Below are positions 26,101-34,240 of a stretch of 37,168 nucleotides of DNA, in pieces. Each line of letters opens with the position of its first letter. The stretch's first letter is position 1. This DNA is from Candidatus Poribacteria bacterium (GTDB lineage Bacteria > Poribacteria > WGA-4E > WGA-3G), in NCBI GenBank assembly GCA_026713385.1, contig JAPOOP010000634.1:1-37168 (forward strand), in the 5' to 3' direction. A program made the translations under genes and the position numbers. The notes under the pieces are model-generated. The model saw nothing but the letters and a program-made list of their open reading frames with translations, ran no database searches and was not told the origin of the DNA.

Positions 26101-28373
26101 TTGGGAGCGTTGTGGGTGCAGGAAGCATCCTCGTCGGAAAAATTACACCGAAAGGTGAAAGCGAATATGGTCCAGAAGAAAAACTCCTACGCGCGATCTT
26201 TGGTGAAAAAGTCAAAGAGGTAAGAGATGCCTCGACTTATGTACGCCCCGGAGTTGAGGGGGTCGTCATTGATGTAAAAGTGTTTTCCCGTAAGCCGGAT
26301 GCGACCTCTCGTCGCGGAAGTTGGACACAAGGCGACTCAGGGTTATCAATGGCTGACGATTTGCGATATGAGTCGAAACGCAAGGAGATTGAGGAGACTT
26401 CGCGTGAGCAGATCGCTTCCATCCGCCGCCGAAGAATCGAAGAGATTCGCAATACACTCATCGGATGCGAACTTGCTAATCCGCTTTACACAAAAGAGGC
26501 ATCGGGGTTGAAAACCCCTCCTACAGCTGAGCCCTTTGCGAATGCTGGTGATACTCTGACAGCTGAGGTTTTGGACGCTTATATTTCCGGTTTCACTGCA
26601 GATGAGTACCACTTGGTAACCGAAGATACAAACTCTGAAGCTTTTATCGCTGAAGCATGTTATCGGGTAACGGACGTACCTGAACCAATTCCTACTATTG
26701 TTGTCCACCCTTCCGATTCTTCAGCAGTGCAAGGATACTTTAATGACGTGTGCAAACCGATTTCGGGAAGTGCTGAACCACTCTTGCAGGAAATGGAACT
26801 TAAGGAATCGGGGTTAGAAACCCCTCCTACAGAAAATGCTGATGTTCTGCTTCAGGGTTACGATAACAGTGTGATTGCTATTGCTGTGTGTGAAGATGAG
26901 GACACTGAAAACGGGTATCATGCCGAGCATCTGCTGGAGATGCTTGCTGCAACCGGAGCACGATTTGGTGTATTGGTAACCAACGGCGACTCAGAACCAG
27001 ATAACTGGAATTTCTATGAACTTATAGAGGACAATGTGTTACAACCGTGTGCGCGTTCTGAGTTTGAGATTGGAGTTACCGCACAGCTTGAAACAGTTGG
27101 GTGTCCTGTCGTTGAGACGCAGAGACTGAATGAGGAAGAATGGGTTAACTTCAGTCAGGCTTATCCGGGTTTACAAGCCGAGTTGTCATGGGAAATTAAG
27201 GAAGTCTTCGATCCGGCATGTCCATTGATCGAAGGTCAAGAGCTTTCCGATGCCGATTATCTGCGAGTATCCAGAAATTATCCGGCGCGTCCTATAGCAT
27301 CAGGACAACGGTTGACTGCGGATGAACTGGCATCACTCAATCGGACGGTCAAGGATTTGAAAACCGACTGCGTCTGGTACATTACCGCTGTTTTTGACCC
27401 AGAGTGTAAATTGCCTGTTGGAGAATATGTGTCTGATGCCGACTATCAGCAGGCGCGTAAATCATGTAGTCTGACTTTCTCAGACATCCATGTTACCAAT
27501 CCGGATGCCAGAGAGCATATCCAGCGTGTTGAAGAGATGGCACAAGGCAGGATAACGACTTACATTGAGGAGAAAGAACGGGCACTTCAGCAGTTGGAGA
27601 TGGGTGATGAACTGAAACCAGGCGTCATTAAACGCGTCAAAGTCTATGTCGCAAGCAAGCGTCCGATTTCCGTTGGCGATAAGATGGCAGGTCGTTACGG
27701 CAACAAAGGTGTTGTTGCCAAAATTTTGCCTGTTGAGGATATGCCCTATCTTCCAGATGGTACCCCGGTTGAGTTAGTCCTGAATCCGTTAGGTGTCCCC
27801 TCTCGAATGAACGTCGGTCAAATCTTGGAAATCCACCTCGGATGGGCGTGCCATGAACTCGGCATCCGAGTGGAGTCCCCTGTATTTGATGGTGCAACTG
27901 AGACGGAAATCTTTGAGAAGCTCGGCGAAACTGATCTCCCAGAACGCAGTAAACAAACCGGTAAGAGTATTCTCTTTGATGGTCGGACGGGTGAGGCATT
28001 TGCACAAGAAGTAACGGTGGGATACGTCTATTTCCTCAAGCTGAACCACCTTGTTGCTGATAAGATGCATGCTCGCTCAACGGGACCTTATTCTCTTGTT
28101 ACACAGCAACCGTTGGGTGGCAAGGCACAACACGGGGGTCAACGACTCGGTGAGATGGAGGTCTGGGCATTGGAAGCTTATGGCGCAGCGCATACGCTCC
28201 AAGAAATGCTCACGCTCAAATCAGATGACGTTCTTGGCAGAAGAGAAATCTACGAGTCGGTTGTGAAAGGGTTAAACCCTGAACCGCCCGGTACACCGGA
28301 ATCATTCAAAGTTTTGGTCCGCGAACTCCAAACCCTTGGACTTCATGTATCCCTCGACAAGGATGAAGAATAG
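23178..28373 (+). CDS. rpoB: RNA polymerase beta subunit with two large inserts
   Basis: RpoB forms one half of the polymerase active-site cleft. It starts at GTG 23178 (GGGAG 10 nt upstream) and has 1731 residues, against roughly 1100-1350 in most bacteria. Conserved parts run in order: the N-terminal lobe ([24 protein letters not shown]), the rifampicin-pocket region (595-630), the [10 protein letters not shown] segment, the [17 protein letters not shown] active-site region (about 1500) and the C-terminal clamp anchor ([24 protein letters not shown]). Insert 1 (about 237-357) holds three copies of a 40-residue module. Insert 2 (about 1101-1434) holds three or four more, plus two in-frame REP-like palindromes at 1109-1116 and 1211-1218. 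The rifampicin pocket has Gln606 and Asp612 where E. coli has Asp516 and Ser522. rpoC follows by 115 nt. Confidence 0.98.
   Translation: [1731 protein letters not shown]
23886..24248 (+). repeat. RpoB insert 1: three tandem protein modules
   Basis: Residues about 237-357 contain three modules. Their cores read [40 protein letters not shown] and [20 protein letters not shown]. Each is followed by an acidic helix and a tail ending in an aromatic. The site matches the place where other bacterial RpoB proteins vary in length. The modules resemble those in RpoC 1050-1587. Confidence 0.7.
26502..26525 (+). repeat. REP-like palindrome 1 within rpoB
   Basis: The 24 bases contain GGGGTT-GAA-AACCCC followed by TCCTACA. 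They encode SGLKTPPT. The reverse complement starts TGTAGGAG and ends in CCGA, the layout of Pseudomonas-type REP sequences. A 22/24 identical copy lies at 26808-26831. Confidence 0.75.
26808..26831 (+). repeat. REP-like palindrome 2 within rpoB
   Basis: The sequence has GGGGTT-AGA-AACCCC followed by TCCTACA and encodes SGLETPPT. It differs from palindrome 1 only at two loop positions. Both keep the same orientation and reading frame. Confidence 0.75.
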
Positions 28374-28383
28374 TTTTCAATCG

Positions 28384-28475
28384 TCAGTTATCAGTTTTCA
28401 GTCGTCAGTTATAAAGAGGCACTGGGGTAGACAACACGCCTCTCTCACTGATAACTCATAACTCATAACTCATAA
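28384..28475. repeat. Two heptad arrays flanking a stem-loop between rpoB and rpoC
   Basis: The first array reads TCAGTTA, TCAGTTT, TCAGTCG and TCAGTTA (28384-28411). The second reads TAACTCA three times (28452-28472), roughly the complement of the first. Between them AGAGGC and GCCTCT can pair. The whole 115-nt gap could fold as one long hairpin with the heptads as the outer stem. The rpoC Shine-Dalgarno AAGGAG follows directly. Confidence 0.6.
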
Positions 28476-28488
28476 AAAAGGAGAACTG

Positions 28489-31400
28489 ATGAACACGGCA
28501 TTTGACAGCATCTCCATAAAGATAGCCTCGCCCGATCAGATTAAAGATGAGTCGAAGCAGACCAGTTGCAAGCGTCGGAATCCGGCCCAAGCAGCGGATG
28601 AACCTTTTATCTGCCCCGAGAAAGGGACATGTAGTTGTGGCGAGGTCAAGAAGGCGGAGACTATTAACTACCGCTCCTTTCGTCCTGAACCGGAAGGTCT
28701 CTTCTGTGAGGCTATCTTCGGACCACAAAAGGACTGGGAGTGTAACTGTGGTAAGTATAAACGGATTAAACACAAAGGGATGATATGCGACCGTTGTGGT
28801 GTTGAAATCACACAACAGCGCGTGCGCAGAGATCGGCTCGGGTACATCCAGCTTGCCGCACCTGTTTCTCATATATGGTACTTCAAAGGAATTCCTTCTC
28901 GCATCGGAACTTTCTGTGAACTCTCCTCACGTGATGTTGAACGTGTGCTCTATTTTGAGGGTTTTATCGTCGTTGAAGTGACCGATCCAGATTGTCCTCT
29001 TGAACGTGGACAGGTGTTAACTGAGATCGAGTACATAGAACACAGCAACAAGTACTGGGGTGGATTTCGGGCTGGCACCGGTGCAGAAGTCATTCGCGAA
29101 TTACTCAGCGATATTGATCTTGAAGCAGAGATAGAGAAGTTAACCACAGCGTTAGACGAGACAACGAGCCATCAGAAAAAGCTGAAGATCGCCAAACAAC
29201 TGAAACAGATAGCTGACTTTGCAGAAGTCGGTCAGCGACCCGAGTGGATGATTCTGGATGTTATTCCTGTGATTCCACCAGATTTACGACCTCTTGTTCC
29301 GCTGGAAGGTGGACGTTTTGCTACCAGTGACCTGAACGATCTGTATCGCCGTGTTATCAATCGGAACAACCGACTGCGCAAATTGATACAACTCCGCTCC
29401 CCGGAAGTCATTCTCCGTAACGAGAAACGGATGTTACAGGAAGCAGTTGATGCTTTCTTTGATAATGGGCGTCATGGTAGGCGTGTCACCGGTCCGGGAA
29501 ATCGTCCGCTTAAATCTCTTGCTGATGTTCTCAAGGGCAAAATCGGGCGGTTCCGTCAGAACTTACTCGGTAAGCGGGTTGACTACTCTGGACGTAGTGT
29601 CATTGTTGTTGGACCCGAATTGGGATTGCATCAATGTGGGATTCCCAAGCGGATGGCTGTAGAGTTGTTTAAGCCGTTTATTATCGAGCGACTTCAAGCG
29701 TATGGCCATACGCAGACAATTAAGCGAGCGAAGCATCTTGCTGAACACGTTGATTCCGATTCACCGGTATGGGATGTTGTAGAGGAAGTGATAGCTGATC
29801 ATCCAGTCTTACTTAATCGTCCACCGACGTTGCACCGGCTCGGTATTCAAGCGTTTTTACCTGTTTTGGTAGAAGGAAAATCGATCAGAATTCCGCCGCT
29901 CGTTTGTAAGGCATTCAACGCCGATTTTGACGGAGACCAGATGGCTGTCCATGTCCCCCTCACGGTAGAAGCACAGGCTGAGGCGAAGCTTCTGATGCTC
30001 AGTAGTCATAACATTCTCAAACCCTCACACGGTGATCCTGTTGCTGTTCCGGAACTTGACATGGTACTCGGACCCAGTTTCCTGACAAAGGTGTTGCCAG
30101 GGCACGCGGCGGATGCGGCACTTCTTCATGATGCCTATACAACAAGGAATCCTGCCACTTTTGAGGCACTCCGTGAAAAGCCGTGGTTTCATCGTCGCTA
30201 CGCACACCCAGAAGAGGTTCTTACAGCTCATGCAGCGGGTCAACTTAAACTGCACGACAGTATTCAACTCTTCTGCGCATCTAATGGAGATGACCGGAAA
30301 ACGGCTGAACCGATTCTCACAACAGTGGGCAGAGTTATCTTTAACGAGGTACTACCGTCGGGTTTAGAGTGGGAGGATGAAAATTCGCAGCAGCGACTTT
30401 CGTTCTTCAATGCCGAAGCTGGCGGCAGGGAATTATCTGATCTGATCCACCGCTGTTTTAACGAACTTGGTACGCGTGTCACGACTGAAGTGCTTGAGAA
30501 AGTCCAGAAGCTCGCTTTCGAGTATGCAACGCTGAGCGGTATTTCGCCTGGTATCGCGGATTACATCACCCCTGACAATCGCGATGCCTTGGTAAACAGG
30601 GCTCAAGCAGATATTGACGAACTCCTTAGCAATGTCACAGCGACCGAGCGCGAAGAATATGAAAACGAGCAGATTCGTATCTGGTTGGATGCCCTCAAAA
30701 AAGTTGAGGATGAGATGTTCGATGATTTGCCCCGGTTAGGGACCTCCCTCGTTGAGCGCGGCGATCCTCGAAAGATTCACCCGTATGTTGATAAAAATGG
30801 GTCAGAGGTAGGCGACACAACAGTAGAGGGTTTCAGTCCGGTCCATATCATGGCAGATAGTGGCGCACGTGCACGGAAGAATCCATTCATGCAAATCAGT
30901 GCCGTTATCGGATTGAAAGCGAAGCAGAGCGGCGAAATTCTTATCCCGCCGATTACCACCTCTTATCGTGATGGTCTGGATGTACTCGACTACTTCAACT
31001 CTACTTATGGATCCCGTAAAGGTTTGGTGGATACGGCGATGAAAACTGCCGCGTCCGGTTACCTTACACGGAAACTCGTGGATGTTGCTCAAGACGTCCG
31101 TATCACCACTGGCGACTGTGGCACTCTTAATAGCATTCAAAAGTTTGCGACAGACGGAGGCGATCTTGCTTTTAAGATTAGCGGACGCACTGCTGCCGAA
31201 GAAATTCTCAACCCAGAGAACGGGGATCTGCTTGTTCCGTCGGGAACTGTCATATCCGCGCAGATGGCGGACCAAATTGATGCACTTGGCATAAGAGTCG
31301 TCAAAGTGCGCTCTGTGCTCACGTGTCAAACTGATGATGGCGTCTGCGCAAAATGTTATGGTAACGATTTGACGACGAATTACCTCGTCAATGTTGGTGA

Positions 31401-34188
31401 AGCGGTCGGTATCATTGCTGCGCAATCTATCGGTGAACCCGGCACGCAGCTCACCATGAGAACGTTCCACACGGGTGGTGCTGTTGAGGACGTTTCGGAA
31501 GCGCGTCAACGCAGAATTCTGTCTAAAGCCAGCGGCACCGTGCGTTTCCGTGATTTCCAACCTGGGCGGACAGTCAAGAAAGAGGGAGAACTCTGGGTAG
31601 CTACCGAAAACAGAGCAAACCTCGATGGTCCTGCCTATAAAGTCCAAAAAATCAATCACCCTCATTGTCAATTGCGTGAAGGTGAACTGCTCAGTGAGAA
31701 GCAGTATGTGGAAAACACAGAGCGCTATAAAGGCTTTGATACTAAGACGTGGCAGTATCAAGTCACAGCTGTCTTGGATAGCACTTGTAATTTGCAGGTG
31801 GGGAACCGGCTGTCCCAGGCAGAATACGCCAAGGCACAGATAGAATATGGATTCCAGCGATTTGTGACCCCAAAATACCGAGTGGCGCGGGTGCAACATC
31901 CTACGCTTCCATTGACTGTTGGCACCGAACTCACTGAAGAAGAGATAGAGCAATTGAGAACTGATATCCGGCAAGGGATTAAGGGAGAATGGCATTACTT
32001 AGATGCAGGAACAGGCGAGCGTATTGCGATTGAAAGCCTTACAGCAACTTCAGATAATGCTTCTTCTGAACATACCAATGGCTCCTCTGATAGTTCCGAT
32101 ACTGCGAATGCGTTTGGGCGAGATGCGAGTTTTAATCGTGTGTATAGCATAACCGAGATAGATAAGCAGACAAGCAAGGACTTCGGATTTAAGGTAGGGG
32201 ACGAAGTTGCGCCAGAGGAAATCGCTTCGTTGCTTAATCCATTTGAGATGGAGGCAAAGCCCGTTTACGTTGTACATACAGAGGTTGCTGAATTTACGGT
32301 TGATCAAACATTAACGTCCCGTGAATACGAGGATGCTCGCACAGAATATCAACATCTTGAACGCGCATTTAAAGTTGAAAAACAGGATGTTGAACGGCAC
32401 TATGTGACGGCTGTGTATCATTCCGACTGTCCACTTAAAGAAGGCGAAGAAGTAAATGAGCCAGCCTTAACCCGAGCACACAGACGGTTTATGGGTTTCG
32501 ATGCCCAAAGGCTGCGACACCGTATAACACAGGTGCATCACCCTGACTGTCTCCTCAAGCCGGGTGATCTGATTAGCGAGAGTGAGGCAAAGCAGCTCAA
32601 TGAACGCTACCGTGGACTCGTCACTTCCGAAAGTAAGAGCACCGCGGGCGGCTTTGCAGCCGAACGCATGTACCGTGTTACATCGGTCAATCATTCTGAC
32701 TGTCCATTAGAAGTTGGTGGACTATTGACGCAAAAAGAGTCATCCAAAAACCGTCGAGAGTACAAGGGCTTTGAAGTCGCACGTCATTACGAAGTGACCC
32801 ACATCGAAGATGGGACTACAGCGTTAAGTGTCGGTCAACGTCTCACCGAGATTGAGTATAAGGCACTCCGCAAGACGGACGCTTCGTTACCTGAGAAAGT
32901 CAAGGCACTATACCATGTCGTTAGCGTCCATCACCCTGAATTGGACTTGGAGGTTGATACTGAACTGAGTGAAGAGGACTATAAGACGTACCATCGCCAG
33001 TTCAAAGGGTTTGATGCTGAGTTGGTTTACCAGATAACTGAGGATCAGCGGGATGTTGATGAACGACTTGAGATTGGGACGATTCTACCTTCAAAGGAAT
33101 ACCGTGCCCATGAGAAAGCAAATGAGCGGGTGACTCACACCATCACCGAGGTCCATCATCCGCATTGCAAGTACGCTGTCGGCGACGAATTGCCAGGGGA
33201 AGAATACGATGAAGCAGTGGAACGGTATCCCGGATTCGAGGTCGATGAATTGTCATTGCGGATACGTATGGAGGTAGAAACAGCGGAAGGGAATCGGGTA
33301 CCGCACGTCATTCCGACGGGTTATTCCTTCGCTTTGGCAGAGGGTGATAGTATCCGGAAGGGAGACACGCTGGCAGAACTCTATGAGCGGACAGCGAACC
33401 GTGACATTGTTGCAGGTATTCCGCGTGTTACTGAATTGTTTGAAGCGCGCCGCCCGAAACGCGGTGAAGCCGCAGAAATCGCTGAGATTGAAGGTTACGT
33501 CCAATCCGCAGGCACGAAGTCCGGGATTCCTGCCTATCGCATTGAGCACGAGGGACATCAGAGTCGTCTCTATCAGATACCTGATGAGAAACGACGCGTT
33601 GCTGAAGGCGATTGGGTGGATGCCGGTGAACCCCTCACCGATGGTTATCTCAATCCGCACGATATTTTGAGTATCGGACGGACGACTATTGAAGGCGTAT
33701 CCGTTGAGGGTGACGAGGCGGTTTGGTCGTATCTCGTCGATGAAGTCCAGAAAGTCTACGGCAAGGGAACTATCAACGATAAACACGTTGAGACGATAGT
33801 CCGACAGATGTTAACCAAGATTCGCATCACCGAACCGGGTGACACAAACTTCTATCCGAACGATGAAGTGCAACGCAAGCAATTCGAGCGCGTCAACAGT
33901 GAGATTGAGGAAAACGGTGGCACGCCTGCCTCGGGTGAGCCAATTCTCCAGAGTATAAGTAAAGCCTCCTTGAGTACGGATAGCTTCATCTCAGCTGCAT
34001 CCTTCCAGCAAACGACGAAGGTGCTAACGGATGCCGCTGTCGGTGGGCAAACCGATAGACTCTTCGGGCTGAAGGAAAACGTTATTCTCGGTAGACTGAT
34101 ACCAGCGGGAAGTGGATTCTCCAGTTTCCAAGACTTAGAGATATCCTCCATTGAACCAGAAGTAAGCGAAGCTGGTGATGATGATTAA
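28489..34188 (+). CDS. rpoC: RNA polymerase beta' subunit with a giant trigger-loop insert
   Basis: RpoC holds the catalytic magnesium site. It has 1899 residues, against about 1200-1400 in most bacteria. The N-terminal zinc site is Cys85, Cys87, Cys100 and Cys103; the active-site motif NADFDGDQ is at 477-484; the second zinc site includes [11 protein letters not shown]. The bridge helix and trigger-loop start ([25 protein letters not shown]) end near 998. From about 999 to 1638 a 640-residue insert follows before the trigger loop resumes at [19 protein letters not shown]. The position is that of SI3 in E. coli, where the insert is about 188 residues. About 12 modules of roughly 45 residues lie at 1050-1587. 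An extra cysteine-rich stretch is at 22-49. ATG 28489 has AAGGAG 5 nt upstream. Confidence 0.98.
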   Translation: MNTAFDSISIKIASPDQIKDESKQTSCKRRNPAQAADEPFICPEKGTCSCGEVKKAETINYRSFRPEPEGLFCEAIFGPQKDWECNCGKYKRIKHKGMICDRCGVEITQQRVRRDRLGYIQLAAPVSHIWYFKGIPSRIGTFCELSSRDVERVLYFEGFIVVEVTDPDCPLERGQVLTEIEYIEHSNKYWGGFRAGTGAEVIRELLSDIDLEAEIEKLTTALDETTSHQKKLKIAKQLKQIADFAEVGQRPEWMILDVIPVIPPDLRPLVPLEGGRFATSDLNDLYRRVINRNNRLRKLIQLRSPEVILRNEKRMLQEAVDAFFDNGRHGRRVTGPGNRPLKSLADVLKGKIGRFRQNLLGKRVDYSGRSVIVVGPELGLHQCGIPKRMAVELFKPFIIERLQAYGHTQTIKRAKHLAEHVDSDSPVWDVVEEVIADHPVLLNRPPTLHRLGIQAFLPVLVEGKSIRIPPLVCKAFNADFDGDQMAVHVPLTVEAQAEAKLLMLSSHNILKPSHGDPVAVPELDMVLGPSFLTKVLPGHAADAALLHDAYTTRNPATFEALREKPWFHRRYAHPEEVLTAHAAGQLKLHDSIQLFCASNGDDRKTAEPILTTVGRVIFNEVLPSGLEWEDENSQQRLSFFNAEAGGRELSDLIHRCFNELGTRVTTEVLEKVQKLAFEYATLSGISPGIADYITPDNRDALVNRAQADIDELLSNVTATEREEYENEQIRIWLDALKKVEDEMFDDLPRLGTSLVERGDPRKIHPYVDKNGSEVGDTTVEGFSPVHIMADSGARARKNPFMQISAVIGLKAKQSGEILIPPITTSYRDGLDVLDYFNSTYGSRKGLVDTAMKTAASGYLTRKLVDVAQDVRITTGDCGTLNSIQKFATDGGDLAFKISGRTAAEEILNPENGDLLVPSGTVISAQMADQIDALGIRVVKVRSVLTCQTDDGVCAKCYGNDLTTNYLVNVGEAVGIIAAQSIGEPGTQLTMRTFHTGGAVEDVSEARQRRILSKASGTVRFRDFQPGRTVKKEGELWVATENRANLDGPAYKVQKINHPHCQLREGELLSEKQYVENTERYKGFDTKTWQYQVTAVLDSTCNLQVGNRLSQAEYAKAQIEYGFQRFVTPKYRVARVQHPTLPLTVGTELTEEEIEQLRTDIRQGIKGEWHYLDAGTGERIAIESLTATSDNASSEHTNGSSDSSDTANAFGRDASFNRVYSITEIDKQTSKDFGFKVGDEVAPEEIASLLNPFEMEAKPVYVVHTEVAEFTVDQTLTSREYEDARTEYQHLERAFKVEKQDVERHYVTAVYHSDCPLKEGEEVNEPALTRAHRRFMGFDAQRLRHRITQVHHPDCLLKPGDLISESEAKQLNERYRGLVTSESKSTAGGFAAERMYRVTSVNHSDCPLEVGGLLTQKESSKNRREYKGFEVARHYEVTHIEDGTTALSVGQRLTEIEYKALRKTDASLPEKVKALYHVVSVHHPELDLEVDTELSEEDYKTYHRQFKGFDAELVYQITEDQRDVDERLEIGTILPSKEYRAHEKANERVTHTITEVHHPHCKYAVGDELPGEEYDEAVERYPGFEVDELSLRIRMEVETAEGNRVPHVIPTGYSFALAEGDSIRKGDTLAELYERTANRDIVAGIPRVTELFEARRPKRGEAAEIAEIEGYVQSAGTKSGIPAYRIEHEGHQSRLYQIPDEKRRVAEGDWVDAGEPLTDGYLNPHDILSIGRTTIEGVSVEGDEAVWSYLVDEVQKVYGKGTINDKHVETIVRQMLTKIRITEPGDTNFYPNDEVQRKQFERVNSEIEENGGTPASGEPILQSISKASLSTDSFISAASFQQTTKVLTDAAVGGQTDRLFGLKENVILGRLIPAGSGFSSFQDLEISSIEPEVSEAGDDD
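28966..29073 (+). other. Native module-like segment in the RpoC N-terminal region
   Basis: Residues about 160-195 read [20 protein letters not shown], then [14 protein letters not shown]. This segment exists in most bacterial beta' proteins (in E. coli [20 protein letters not shown]). Its pattern of D/H-P-x-C-P-L-x-x-G-x-x-L-T-E-x-E-Y and a terminal GF-A is shared by the modules of the inserts in RpoB and RpoC. Confidence 0.6.
31483..33402 (+). repeat. RpoC trigger-loop insert with about 12 tandem modules
   Basis: The insert spans residues 999-1638. Its ends look like a standard SI3 domain ([20 protein letters not shown] at the start, [20 protein letters not shown] at the end). In between, cores such as [40 protein letters not shown] and [20 protein letters not shown] recur every 40-50 residues, with a Ser/Asp/Thr-rich linker (about 1185-1205) in one gap. 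Confidence 0.75.
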
Positions 34189-34194
34189 ATGACA

Positions 34195-34227
34195 TAGGGC
34201 GGGTATCCTTACCCGCCCTACTTTTTT
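34195..34227 (+). terminator. Rho-independent terminator after rpoC
   Basis: TAGGGCGGGTA (34195-34205) and TACCCGCCCTA (34210-34220) form a perfect 11-bp stem with a 4-nt loop, followed by C and six T residues. It lies 7 nt after the rpoC stop and before the convergent fumC. Confidence 0.93.
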
Positions 34228-34240
34228 ATACCGGCACTAC

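Larger units (their letters stand above)
26478..27479 (+). repeat. RpoB insert 2: modules, two palindromes and an unrelated-looking segment
   Basis: Residues about 1101-1434 lie between the conserved beta-subunit coiled helix and the [17 protein letters not shown] region. The order is: palindrome 1 (1109-1116), a degenerate module with [10 protein letters not shown], palindrome 2 (1211-1218), a segment 1222-1291 that does not look like the modules, then modules with [36 protein letters not shown] and [20 protein letters not shown]. Confidence 0.65.

Noticed and set aside
28384-28475. A CRISPR-like array
   Set aside because: The repeats are 7 nt with no spacers, and no cas genes are present.
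30802-31995. A 397-codon open frame on the minus strand inside rpoC
   Set aside because: It is antisense to conserved rpoC sequence, has no ribosome site, and its translation is low in complexity and unlike any family. It is a shadow of the long coding frame.
31483-33402. An intein in RpoC
   Set aside because: The insert has no Cys/Ser at the start with His-Asn at the end, and no Hint or homing endonuclease motifs. The ends match an SI3-type domain.
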